A stretch of DNA of 64,000 bases from Cytidiella melzeri (taxonomy: Eukaryota > Basidiomycota > Agaricomycetes > Polyporales > Irpicaceae), in contig JABYQR010000204.1 of assembly GCA_022592445.1 (NCBI GenBank), positions 18,514-82,513 of the forward strand, given 5' to 3'. This document shows positions 20,606 through 29,866 of the stretch, in pieces. The notes under the pieces are model-generated. The model was given only the letters and a program-made list of their open reading frames with translations, was not told the DNA's origin and made no database searches. Made by a program: the position numbers and the translations under genes. The first letter of the stretch is position 1. The number at the start of each line of letters is the position of its first letter.

Positions 20606-21854
20606 ATGGATCCCAACCAGCCCGCCGCCCCCTGCTGCCCCAGCTGCCCCAGTCACCAACCTGAGCCAGCAAGACGTCTTAAATATGTTAGGCGTCTTGA
20701 CACAAAAAATGGTAGACCTTACCAATCAGGTGGCTGCACTTGCAGCTGCACAGGCACCGGCGGTTGCCGCTGCTACCCACGTTTCTCGGGAAAGAAGCAT
20801 CGTCGAGAAACCAGTCTCCTTCAAAGGGAAAACCTCGTCGGAAGCCCGGCTCTTCCGCCACGCGTTCATAGTATGGGCGCAAAATCAAGGAAAAGCGTTC
20901 TTTCAGCAAGACGCGCAAGGCCAGGTCCGAGTGGACAACAATGGCGCGAGGATCTTCGATCCTCACAAACTCATCACCAGCGCCTTGTCGTTTATGCAGG
21001 ACGACGCTGCAGACTGGGCTCGCCCTCACATTGAGGAGTTAGCCAATAGCAAACCAGCATTTGGAAATGACTGGGACACGTTTATCGAGGCCTTCAAGGC
21101 AAAGTTTGAGCCTATTGACGCGGTCATGGAGGCCAAGACTAAGGTTACCGGCATGAAGCAGGGTAACAAGACATTCGCCGCCCACATCTCGGAGTTCGAG
21201 ACCTGGGCCCCTCGCACTGGCTGGAGCCAGCAGGACCTTTTCGACCGTCTCAAGTCGAGCTTGAGTACGGAGTATCTTCAGCGCGTCTCTTACTTCCAGA
21301 CCCGCGCTACAACCTACGATGCACTGAAGGAGCAGTGTAAAGCAGTTGACGCTCAGCTCGCCGATCTGCGAAATAGCACGGGCAAAGTCATGGTTGACAG
21401 CTCGTCGGGACACGGCAAGTCCCACCAGCAGGCCTTCCGCGATCCCAACGCTATGGAGATCGACGCCTCCCGTTTCTCTGCCTCCTTCGATGCGCTCTTC
21501 GCAGGGCTAGGCAAACAAGAGATCTTCCAGAAATGGAAGAAGGAGATGAGCAAGCGCTGCTCGGTTTGTGGTTCTGAGAGCCACAAGAAGAGGGATTCAA
21601 AGCACCCAGATGACCCGGTCTGCAACCACTGCGGTGGTACCGGTCATTGGGGGGCGGTTTGCCTGAAGCGACTTCAAGGCGTCCCTAAGGGACAAAAAGT
21701 CGCTGCGACCTCGTCGACCTCGTCGACCACTACTGCGCCGAAGCAAGACGCATCCAATGACAAGGATGCTAAGATTGCTGCTCTCAAGGACATGCTGGAC
21801 ATCCAGAAAAAGCAAATGGATGAGATGGCAGCCAAAATCAACGCGGTTTTTTGA
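20606..21854 (+). CDS. gag: Gag polyprotein with zinc knuckle
   Basis: The capsid region runs from about 20800 to 21400 (FKGKTSSEARLFRHAF, then FIEAFKAKFEPIDAVMEAKTKV, the retrotransposon gag fold). It is followed by a basic stretch and a knuckle-like Cys cluster: CSVCGSESH and CNHCGGTGHWGAVC, the latter a CCHC zinc knuckle (C-x2-C-x4-H-x4-C). It ends at the TGA 21852-21854. The likely start MDPNQPAAP (20606) is in a different frame from the rest; the change falls at a run of five C near 20624-20628. Without it the first in-frame ATG is 20685 (MLGVLTQKMVDLTNQ). Gag builds the virus-like particle and binds the RNA. Confidence 0.85.
21845..21854 (+). promoter_or_regulatory. Candidate -1 frameshift site at the gag-pol junction
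   Basis: Gag ends GTT TTT TGA. The pol frame is -1 to gag and is open through the same run of six T. Slippage of the last two gag codons by one base would enter pol just before the stop. The A-site codon re-pairs fully (TTT to TTT), the P-site only partly (GTT to GGT). Confidence 0.5.
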
Positions 21855-24310
21855 AACGGACTCGTGACAAAGCCGCAGCTGCGAGTCCCCCCGATACCCC
21901 GTCCTCGTCTTCTACCTCGTCATCTTCGTGTACCATAGCAACTCCGTGCCCGTCGTCTGTTATCTCTTCATGTACTATCTCGTCGCTAGATCGGTTATCT
22001 TCTCATTTCCGTGTACATGTACTAGTCAAAGGTCTCAATAGAAGCATCCGTGTTCCTGCTATGATTGACTCAGGAGCCACGGCTTTGTTCATCAGTCACC
22101 AGTTCGTCAAAAAGCATAAGATTATCCAACACCCTCTTGAAAGGATCATCTCATTACACAACATTGACGGAACTAAGAACAAAGCGGGTGGATTAACACA
22201 CTTCGTGCGCCTTACACTTACAGTCGGAGACCACACAGAAAAGGCAGAGTTTCTCGTCACGGACTTAGGTCCAGAAGATGTTATTCTTGGGCTACCATGG
22301 CTCAAACGCGTAAACCCTACCGTTAACTGGGAAAAAGGAGAAATGACAATTCCGAGCGGCTCGGAAGAATCTCCTGATGAACCTTTCCAGAAGGTTGACG
22401 GTAATCGCAAAGAACGTAGGCAGTGGGTCAAAGCCGGTATTATCCAAGACACCACTGACGAAGTCTGGTGTATGGCCGGCTTCACCTATTCTACCAAGCT
22501 TGCTGCCGAAGCAAACGAAGCTAAAGCTCAGCGCTCCTTCGAAGACATTGTTCCATCAGAGTATCACCGACATGCTAAAGTCTTCTCTGAGGAAGAGTCT
22601 AATCGGCTACCCCAGCATCAGCCCTGGGACCATTCGATTGATCTCAAACCAGACGCTCCTGAGACCATCAAATCGAAAGTTTACCCTATGCCCCTGAACG
22701 AACAAGCCGAACTTGACAAGTTCATTCAGGAGAACCTAGCAAAAGGTTACATCACGCCTTCTAAGTCTCCGATGGCTTCTCCAGTCTTTTTCATCAAAAA
22801 GAAGGACAACAAACTCCGACTTATTCAGGACTATCGTAAACTCAACGACATCACCGTGAAGAACCGCTACCCTCTACCGCTTGCCACCGACATTATCAAC
22901 AAGCTCAAGGGTGCAAAGATCTTCACCAAGTTCGATGTTCGTTGGGGATATCACAATGTCCGCATCAAAGAAGGAGATGAATACAAAGCGGCTTTCGTTA
23001 CCAACCGAGGACTCTTCGAACCTAAAGTCATGTTCTTCGGTCTCACGAACTCACCCGCTACCTTCCAAGCTCTGATGGACAACATCTTCGCCGACCTCGT
23101 CGCCGAAGGCAAGGTGGCTGTCTATCTAGATGACATCTTGATCTGGAGCAACAACCTGACAGAGCATCGCAAGGTTGTACATGAAGTCCTCGAGCGACTT
23201 CAACAGCACGATCTCTACCTCCGGCCGGAAAAGTGCGAGTTTGAGAAATCTGAGATCGAGTACCTCGGGTTGATCATTCGCGCCGGCGAAGTAGCTATGG
23301 ACCCTGTCAAAGTCCAAGCAGTTTCTACGTGGCCCACACCCAAGAACCTCAAAGAAGTCAGAGGATTCATCGGGTTTGCCAACTTCTATCGCCGCTTCAT
23401 TCAAGACTTCTCAAAGCACGCACGGCCTCTACACGACCTTACTAAGAAGGACGTACCGTTCGTCTGGGGTCCAGCACAAGAGACTGCCTTCACGCTGCTA
23501 AAGAAGGCCTTTACCACTAAGCCTATCTTGGCAGTCTGGGACCCTGAACTCCCTACACGTCTAGAAGTCGATGCCTCGGGCTATGCGACCGGTGGAATCA
23601 TCTCCCAGAAATCGAAGGAAGATGGATTCTACCACCCTATCGCCTACCGGTCCGCCTCTATGACTGAAGCAGAGCGTAACTACGAAATCTTTGATCGGGA
23701 GATGTTAGCCATCACCGAGGCTCTCAAAGATTGGCGCCACTACCTTGAGGGGCTCAAGGAACCGTTTGAGATCTGGACAGATCACGCAAACCTGCAGTAC
23801 TGGAAGACTGCGCAACACCTCACTCGACGTCAAGCACGTTGGTCATTACTCTTGGCTGACTTCGACTTCGTGTTGGTACACAAGCCCGGTAGTACCATGA
23901 TACACGCTGATCCTCTCTCTCGTCTTCACTCTCACGCTGTCACGGACGAAGAAGACAACAAGGATCAGGTGGTACTGAAACCGGAACACTTCCGGATCCT
24001 CGCTACTAGTGCGCTCGCCACTGCTTCTCCACTCGAATCAAAGATCCGAGAATGCACGGAGCAAGAAGCAGAAGTTGCACAAGCTCTCGCTACCCTTCGC
24101 AAGAAGGGTCCTCGCAAACTTGTCAGCGGCTTACTCGAATGGGAAGAGAGTGACGGACTCATCTACTACAAGGGAAAACTCTACATCCCTAACAACAAAG
24201 AGCTCCGTCACGAAATAGTCAAATCTTGCCATGACACACCCGCGGCTGGTCATCCGGGCAAACACGGCACCATAGAGCTAGTCTCACGACACTATTGGTG
24301 GCCAAGATGA
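21851..24310 (+). CDS. pol: Pol polyprotein: protease, reverse transcriptase, RNase H, start of integrase
   Basis: 819 codons without an ATG at its start, as expected for frameshift expression. Aspartic protease: IDSGATALFIS near residues 73-83, with later ILGLPWL. Reverse transcriptase: FFIKKKDNKLRLIQDYRKLN, FTKFDVRWGYHNVRIKEGDE, FGLTNSPATFQALMD and the catalytic YLDDILIWS near residue 427. RNase H: LEVDASGYATGGIIS, with YEIFDREMLAI and IWTDHANLQY. It then enters the integrase zinc-binding region (HDTPAAGHPGKHG) and stops at TGA 24308-24310 right after YWWPR, where the reading continues one frame over. Protease to RNase H look intact. Confidence 0.9.
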   Translation: MKRTRDKAAAASPPDTPSSSSTSSSSCTIATPCPSSVISSCTISSLDRLSSHFRVHVLVKGLNRSIRVPAMIDSGATALFISHQFVKKHKIIQHPLERIISLHNIDGTKNKAGGLTHFVRLTLTVGDHTEKAEFLVTDLGPEDVILGLPWLKRVNPTVNWEKGEMTIPSGSEESPDEPFQKVDGNRKERRQWVKAGIIQDTTDEVWCMAGFTYSTKLAAEANEAKAQRSFEDIVPSEYHRHAKVFSEEESNRLPQHQPWDHSIDLKPDAPETIKSKVYPMPLNEQAELDKFIQENLAKGYITPSKSPMASPVFFIKKKDNKLRLIQDYRKLNDITVKNRYPLPLATDIINKLKGAKIFTKFDVRWGYHNVRIKEGDEYKAAFVTNRGLFEPKVMFFGLTNSPATFQALMDNIFADLVAEGKVAVYLDDILIWSNNLTEHRKVVHEVLERLQQHDLYLRPEKCEFEKSEIEYLGLIIRAGEVAMDPVKVQAVSTWPTPKNLKEVRGFIGFANFYRRFIQDFSKHARPLHDLTKKDVPFVWGPAQETAFTLLKKAFTTKPILAVWDPELPTRLEVDASGYATGGIISQKSKEDGFYHPIAYRSASMTEAERNYEIFDREMLAITEALKDWRHYLEGLKEPFEIWTDHANLQYWKTAQHLTRRQARWSLLLADFDFVLVHKPGSTMIHADPLSRLHSHAVTDEEDNKDQVVLKPEHFRILATSALATASPLESKIRECTEQEAEVAQALATLRKKGPRKLVSGLLEWEESDGLIYYKGKLYIPNNKELRHEIVKSCHDTPAAGHPGKHGTIELVSRHYWWPR

Positions 24311-25641
24311 ATGCCTTCGTAGAGACTTACGTACTAGGCTGTGATCGCTGTCAGCGTTACAAGTCAGCTCCACATCCTAAAGCAGTACTACAGCCTCAGG
24401 AAACTCCGGCCGGACCTTGGGAACACATCGGTGTAGATCTCATCACTCAGCTGCCACCCTCTAAGGGATTTGATTCGATCGCGGTCTACGTGACCATACT
24501 CCGATCAAACGCACATCATCCCTACTACCACTAGGTTAACGCTGAGGGGATTGCCGATCTACACTACAAAGAAGTATTCCGACTTCACGGCATTCCCAAG
24601 AAGGTGTTCTCTGACCGAGGACCCCAGTTTGCAGCGCGCTTCATGCGTGCGCTCTATCACCGCCTAGGCATAGAGACTGGTTTTACGACCGCCTATCATC
24701 CGCAAGGAAATGGCAAAGTCGAACGCAAAAACCAGGATATCGAACAGTATCTGCGTCTATTCTGTCAGCAACGACAAGACGACTGGGTCGATCATCTACC
24801 GGCGGCTGAGTTTGCACTCAACTCGCGAGTACACGCGGGTAACTCCCAAACACCGTTTGAAGTCATCTACGGATATCGCCCCGACTTCACTATACCAGTT
24901 GGCAAGCGAAGCAATATCCCTTCACTCGATGAGCGCCTTGATAATATGGCTCGAGTACGCAAAGGAGACCGAAGCAGCTCTTCGTCTAAGCAAAGAAAAG
25001 ATGAAGCAACTCTACGAGTCTGAGAAGCGCTCTCCACGCGTCTTCCAAGTAGGGGACATGGTCTGGCTGAACGCTAAGAACGTCCAGATTCATCAGGCTA
25101 CCCCTAAACTCGGTCCTCGACACTCGGCCCGTACAAGGTCATCGAACGCATTGGCGATCTCGATTACAAACTCGATCTACCCAGCTATCTCCGAATCCAC
25201 CCCGTCTTCCATATCAACCGTCTAAGTCCCTGGCACGACAACGGCAAAGACGTACCTCCACCTCCTGATCCTATCGTCATAGAAGGAGAAGAACAGTACG
25301 TCGTCGAAAAAGTGCTAGACAGCAGGCTACACGGACGTTGGAAGAAATTGCAATTCCTTGTCAAATGGGAAGGGTATTCAGACGGACACAATAGCTGGGA
25401 ACCAGTGAAAACCTCGAGAATAGTCAAGAAGCGATTGACGACTTCTACAAAGCAAACCCCGGAGCGCCCCGGGTCATCAAAGCTTCACTCTTCGCGGATC
25501 TCCGCTCGCACTTTCGGGAATTCAATACCCAGACCGACCCCGCTTTCCTTCGCACGATCTATCCATCTACATACGATCTTAGCTGGGATGAAGGCAAACA
25601 CATCGGTCTGGATATCTCAAGAACATCACACTGACGGGTAA
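24295..25641 (+). pseudogene. Integrase and chromodomain part of pol, broken in several places
   Basis: Continues the integrase: the rest of the zinc site (GCDRCQRYK), the first catalytic Asp (GVDLITQLP), a TAG at 24532-24534, then FSDRGPQFAARF and GNGKVERKNQ (second Asp and the Glu). After further frame changes near 24966, 25115 and 25420 come LDYKLDLPSYLRIHPVFHIN and the chromodomain YVVEKVLDSRLHGRWKKLQ...LVKWEGYSDGHNSWEP. Chromodomains steer integration by binding methylated histone H3 in characterised relatives. At least four frame changes and one stop lie within 1.2 kb, against none in the 2.4 kb before it, so this copy should not make integrase. Confidence 0.8.
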
Positions 25642-25786
25642 CGTCGAGTCAACGACACCAGAAGGGGAGAAACTTCCTAGCATCCTTCTGACTAGACAAT
25701 CGGGGCAATTCTGCTGAATCCCTGTAGACGGGTAGAAGACCTCTATCACCACAGCACAGTGATGCTTCGCGAGGACGCTCGATTTT

Positions 25787-25796
25787 AGGAGGGGGG
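25787..25796 (+). other. Polypurine tract
   Basis: AGGAGGGGGG ends three bases before the 3' LTR and would prime plus-strand DNA synthesis. Confidence 0.7.
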
Positions 25797-25799
25797 TAA

Positions 25800-26558
25800 T
25801 GTCATGGATGGCCTGACTAGCCCTTAATTTTCGCAATTTACCTCTTGTTTTTATCTGTAAAACTCCGGGCTACAACCTAGTTTCAATTCTCTCTGCATAA
25901 ACTCCTTTGCACGTCTATTAAGCGCCCGTATCACGTGGCTTAGACGCTCCACACGGTCACATTACTTGCTACTACGTCACACTGGCATGTGACTTAGCTT
26001 AAGTAAGACCACATGGCTACAGACACATGGCTCAGCCCATAGCTAGGGTTTGACGTCATAGATACCGTCCACATGGGCTCCTTATTGTTCTTTCCCTATT
26101 GTTCTCTTTATGGAAGGATGTTCTCACAGGTGTGGGAATGGAATACAATAGTTGGTCTCCTTTTAGATAGATTCTCTCACGAGTAGAGTTCTTGGCAAGG
26201 TCTAGACAATAGCTATTGTTCTCCTTTAGGTAGTCCTTTTGTTCTTCGTTCACACGGCTTCTTGCAAAGCCTGCCCTCAACATGGTCTGTGCGCAGGTCC
26301 CTGAAGTCTATATATACTGCTACATGTACGCTCCTAGCCCCCCATCTCGACCTCTTGGTCTTTACTGGGCTAGGTAAGCCACCCCCTCTTGTACTATATA
26401 GCTGGTAGTACAAATGCTAACTTGGTCTTTACTGGGCTAGATAACTTGTATAAAGTCTGATAGCTGGTGAGAGCATTGTGCTACACGCCTGCCACCACCT
26501 CCTCGTCGATATCCACTTCGTGTCCCTGTCTGTCACGTCGAGCCTTGTCTCCGTGTCA
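25800..26558 (+). repeat. 3' LTR
   Basis: 759 bp, 753 identical to the 5' LTR. The six differences lie near the start (two transversions: GACTAT/GACTAG and TTAAAT/TTAATT), two in ACCATCTAC/ACCGTCCAC, one in CCTCTAGG/CCTTTAGG and one in CTTTGTTC/CTTCGTTC. In two of them the 3' LTR has CG where the 5' LTR has CA or TG. Confidence 0.95.
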
Positions 26559-26563
26559 CAAGA
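26559..26563 (+). repeat. Target-site duplication CAAGA, right copy
   Basis: Second copy of the 5 bp insertion duplication; see 18923-18927. Confidence 0.9.
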
Positions 26564-27407
26564 GTTGCACAGCGTGGCGTGATAGGAGTCTTCCTGAAAC
26601 GGGGTTTGCAAGTCAATTTTCTTCTATTGTTGGTCCGACCCGCGTCCAAAACACCTGGTGGCTGGCCGGCCCATGCTCCGATGCAAAAGGGGCGTGTCTG
26701 TGAGTTATAGTTTGGTGCAAATTCTCGGCCTCAGATGTTTCCGGCGCGTTGCTGCTCCTTGCCAAGTCCTCGGATCCTTGGCGAACTCCTCGTGCCCGCG
26801 ACGCTAGGAAAGTGAAGGGATTTGCCGCTCAGGAGGACGTGGGCCGCACAAATGGCGGGCTGCTGCCGTGTCTCCGCGTCTAGCCGTTTTCTGGGCGTAT
26901 CAACGCAAAATTTGTTACAAGAGCAATGGGGTACTGCTGGTGGTGCAGCTAACTCAAGCAGCCAATGAAGCCAAAGCCCAATGATGCAAGGCTATGCAAT
27001 GAAAAGAGAGGTAGTGCAATGGAAGCAAATCCTTGGTGACACTGCAATTGAAAGGCTTGATGGAAGAAGAGGGGCTGCAAGAAACTTCTATCAAAGGGAA
27101 AGGGCCACAGAATCCAAGGGAGAGAGTGAGAAAGGGAGTCAGGAGGTGCTGACAGGCATGAGCCTGAGTGCGAGGGTCAGCAAGAATGTAATACACAACA
27201 ATGCAATAAGCAATACAATGTGATGTGATACGCAACCACCCAATGCATTACGCAACAACACAATGCAATGCAATGCAATACACAACAACACGAGGTGATA
27301 TGCAACATCACGAGTCTTGCAAGTGAGAAGAGCTGCTGCTAGTCCATGCAAATGTGCTCATGTTAGGGCCTGTTGCACATCCAGCAGTTTCTGGGTGTAT
27401 CAACATG
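26564..27407. other. Gene-free flank with low-complexity TGCAAT-rich DNA
   Basis: No gene. Up to about 26900 it is GC-rich unique DNA that originally continued from 18927. From 26990 to 27310 it is rich in AATGC, CAACA and GATGTG words, including three adjacent AATGC units near 27260, and has very few CpG. Confidence 0.5.
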
Positions 27408-27770
27408 AGAAAATCTATCTAAAAGGTGACCAGTCTTTGTATTCAGGTCCCACACTTGTGAGAACACTCTAAACATAAAGAGAACAATGGTGAAAGACCA
27501 ATAGGAGTCTATGTGAACAGTATCTTATGATGTCAAACCCTAGCTACGGGCTGAGCCATGGGGTTGTAGCCATGTGGTCTTACATAAGCTGAGTCACGTG
27601 TCAGTGTGACGTAGTAGCAAGTAACATGGCCATGTAGAGTGTCTAAGCCACATGATATGGGCGCTTGATAGATGTGCAATGGGTTTGGAAAGAGGGTTGC
27701 AACTGGATTGCAAAGGTAAAACAAGAGGTAAAATGCAAAAAAATAAGGGCTAGTCAGGCCATCCACAACA
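27408..27770 (-). repeat. Old, truncated LTR relic related to the chromovirus LTR
   Basis: On the minus strand it begins TGTTGTGGATGGCCTGACTA at 27770 and follows the first 360 or so bases of the 759 bp LTR, to CACCTTTTAGATAG at 27408, then stops. By eye about 75-80% identical. CpG sites of the intact LTR are mostly TG or CA here (CCCGTATCACGTGG is CCCATATCATGTGG). No internal region or partner LTR is attached. Confidence 0.85.
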
Positions 27771-27983
27771 TCAACTTCCAGAACATGCTAAATCTGTCCT
27801 GTTGATGCTGAACTGCCTCATCCCCATTGGAACTACCACAGGCTGTGTTCACTCCTGCTTAGAGAGCAAATAATGGTTATGAGACTTTGTGCAACAATTA
27901 GATGCAGTGCTTGCTGCTGATGCAACCACCTCCTGTTGATGAAGCAAGGTTGATGTTTTGAGCAATCTGGAACAGCGGCAGGT

Positions 27984-28242
27984 TCAGAAGTCCATGTCAA
28001 TCAGATTCCTGTTGGTCTTTCTGCTTGATGTTTGCTCATTTTCGAGACTGCGAGTGTTTGCCTTGCTGAGTGCTCGGGCTGTGACTGATTCAGCCGAGCT
28101 TCCCTCCATGATCATGGCAATAAGCGACAGACATACACATATCAACGACGCGGCTACTATAGCTAAGATGAGAATAAGAGAAGAGTCCTGATCCGATACA
28201 CAATCAAATTGAATAACTGGTATTGGTACACGAGATGCACAG
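27984..28242 (-). other. Open frame with one transmembrane segment, possible alternative 3' exon of the BAR gene
   Basis: No ATG of its own before the hydrophobic part. It reads SRVPIPVIQFDCVSDQDS, then a strong membrane span LILILAIVAASLICVCLSLI, then a hydrophilic Ser/Arg-rich tail ending NLIDMDF at the stop 27984-27986. It starts after an AG at complement 28243-28244. That acceptor is in phase with the donor at 28362 of the BAR gene, so skipping the usual last exon would fuse this tail to the BAR domain. Not supported by anything but frame and splice signals. Confidence 0.3.
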
Positions 28243-28287
28243 CTAGCTGTCTTCGCTCGGGGAGTAATTGCCGTTACAAGGTCGACC

Positions 28288-29618
28288 TCAGTGGTCGCGG
28301 GACTTCCTATGCGAGTGACAACGAGTGAACATAAGTATTTGGTGAGTCAAGGTAAGGCTCACCTATATTCGCCTTCTGCGGCGACGCTTAGCTCCTCGAG
28401 CTCCCCTTGTACAGCAGAGAGAGACTCGGCGGCAGTAGCGTAGAAAATGAGCTGAATTTGACAAGACAGGGAGGTAAATCTCCTATTTCGTCAATTACAG
28501 TTACGAAGGATGTTACCTGTGCCTTGGCAAGTTCATTGAGGTTCTTCAGCGGTTCGGGCTGAGAAGGGCGAGAAAGTGTCAGTATGCCGGCGCAGAAACA
28601 ACACGCGTCGCACTCACGTTCTCCAACACGGTCTTCATGAGCGTGATGGCAATTTCCGTCTTCTGCACGAGGTCATCTTCGGCGTTCTCGACTTCAATAC
28701 GAGCGGCTTCCTGCTTCGTGGGACCGGCGGTCTTCAGTCTGATGGGAGTGAATAGCTTCAGCGGGCAAAGTACACCGTTGATTCTATTTGAGAGTGGAGC
28801 ACGAACGTTTGTTTGGCAGCGTCAAGCTCTAACCTGCTTGCACGCACGGCTTGTCGAGCCTTAAGCGCAACGTTGATGGACGTCGACAGCGTTTGCTGCC
28901 AAGGCTGCAAATAGTGTATACGAATGCTTTCATCCTGCGCAAGACGAGCATCAGCAATCTTCTCCCAGGCACCAGCATAGCCCGCAACGGCTTTCGCCAA
29001 TTTGTCCTCGGCGGCTCCAGGTGTGCTCTGAAGGATAGTTGCGGCATTGGTTGCGGCACGGCCCAGGGCATGCGGAAGGGTCTTGTGTTGCTGGGCGATG
29101 GGTGCGGCAGGTTCGGGGACAGGGAGGTTAGTGCCTTTGAGGTTGGCAGCCGCGAAGTTGGTAATACCGTGGCCAATGGTTGTGCCGAGCTCTGTGATTG
29201 ATTCTTGAATAGCAGTGGGGTAGTCGTAAGTTTCAGTACCATAGACTTTAGTTATCCTGGTATTGAGCGAAACATCACCACCTTTATAAGCCGAGAAGGT
29301 CGAAAAAAAAGAGGGGTATGGGCGCACTTGAGTAGAGTAAGGTGCGCATCTCTCAGAGCGTCGACGCGTGCCTCGAGATCTTTGTACTCTGATAACGACG
29401 CGCAACCCAAGCATCAACAACGCCCATATCGTCGCAGCGATACAAACGCGAGCACACTGACCTTGGGGAAGCTCAGTGATGTCGTCGCCAGAGACTTGCC
29501 CCAGCTTCTCCTTGGTCGCTTGGACAGTAGAGCTGAACCCCTTCGCAAACTTGTTCGCGGATTGACCGATATTGAGGCCGGCGATGCCTGTCTGAAGTTG
29601 TTTCCAGCCTGCTGCCAT
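28288..29618 (-). CDS. BAR-domain protein, Gvp36/mug137-like
   Basis: 312 aa from seven exons on the minus strand: 29618-29462, 29388-29328, 29256-28807, 28738-28618, 28558-28517, 28451-28363 and 28306-28288 (phases close). It begins MAAGWKQLQTGIAGLNIGQS; the classic Gvp36 stretch is LPQEYKDLEARVDALRDAH followed by TKVYGTETYDYPTAIQES. The rest is mainly amphipathic helix typical of a BAR dimer (ARLAQDESIRIHYLQPW, LKARQAVRASRLELDAAKQT), ending EGEYRKSRDH. Yeast Gvp36 is a Golgi and vesicle peripheral membrane protein involved in endocytosis and stress survival; the same role is inferred. It is divergent from the proteasome gene, with 248 bp between start codons. Confidence 0.88.
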
Positions 29619-29866
29619 TTATTCTATCGCAGATATTAGCAGGGCAGCTAGAACGAAAGAGTATGACCGCTGTGGTTGTGGCAATGGTAATGCGCAAGCC
29701 GAAGGGGGAGAGAGTCGAGGGAGAGGCAGTGAAGGAGGAGGTGGATGGAAGATGAGCGCCGGCGGGCTGCGGCGGCGCTTGATCACTAACGGAGTGTTCG
29801 GGGGTCAGACTGACGCGTGCAGAACGCGTACGCACTCATTCATACACTCTTACCGTTACATTCACT
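29619..29866. promoter_or_regulatory. Shared divergent promoter region of the BAR gene and PUP1
   Basis: Only 248 bp separate the two ATG codons, so both core promoters and 5' leaders must lie here. It contains a GA-rich segment (about 29695-29760). No Rpn4-type GGTGGCAAA box is visible. Confidence 0.55.

Larger units (their letters stand above)
18928..26558 (+). mobile_element. Ty3/gypsy LTR retrotransposon with a C-terminal chromodomain (chromovirus), 7,631 bp
   Basis: Complete-length element: 759 bp LTRs, target duplication CAAGA, self-primer-type PBS, an extra reading frame, gag, pol in the order protease, reverse transcriptase, RNase H, integrase, chromodomain, and a polypurine tract AGGAGGGGGG (25787-25796) before the 3' LTR. 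The domain order makes it Ty3/gypsy, and the chromodomain places it in the chromoviruses (Metaviridae), common in fungal genomes. LTRs differ at only six positions, so insertion was recent. Even so, the integrase region contains several frame breaks, so this copy looks non-autonomous unless the breaks are assembly errors. Confidence 0.95.

Noticed and set aside
25185..25427. Minus-strand frame opposite the chromodomain
   Set aside because: Shadow of the pol coding strand.
27139..27310. CRISPR-like or satellite array in the AATGC-rich stretch
   Set aside because: Units are short, irregular and without spacers; simple low-complexity DNA in a eukaryote.
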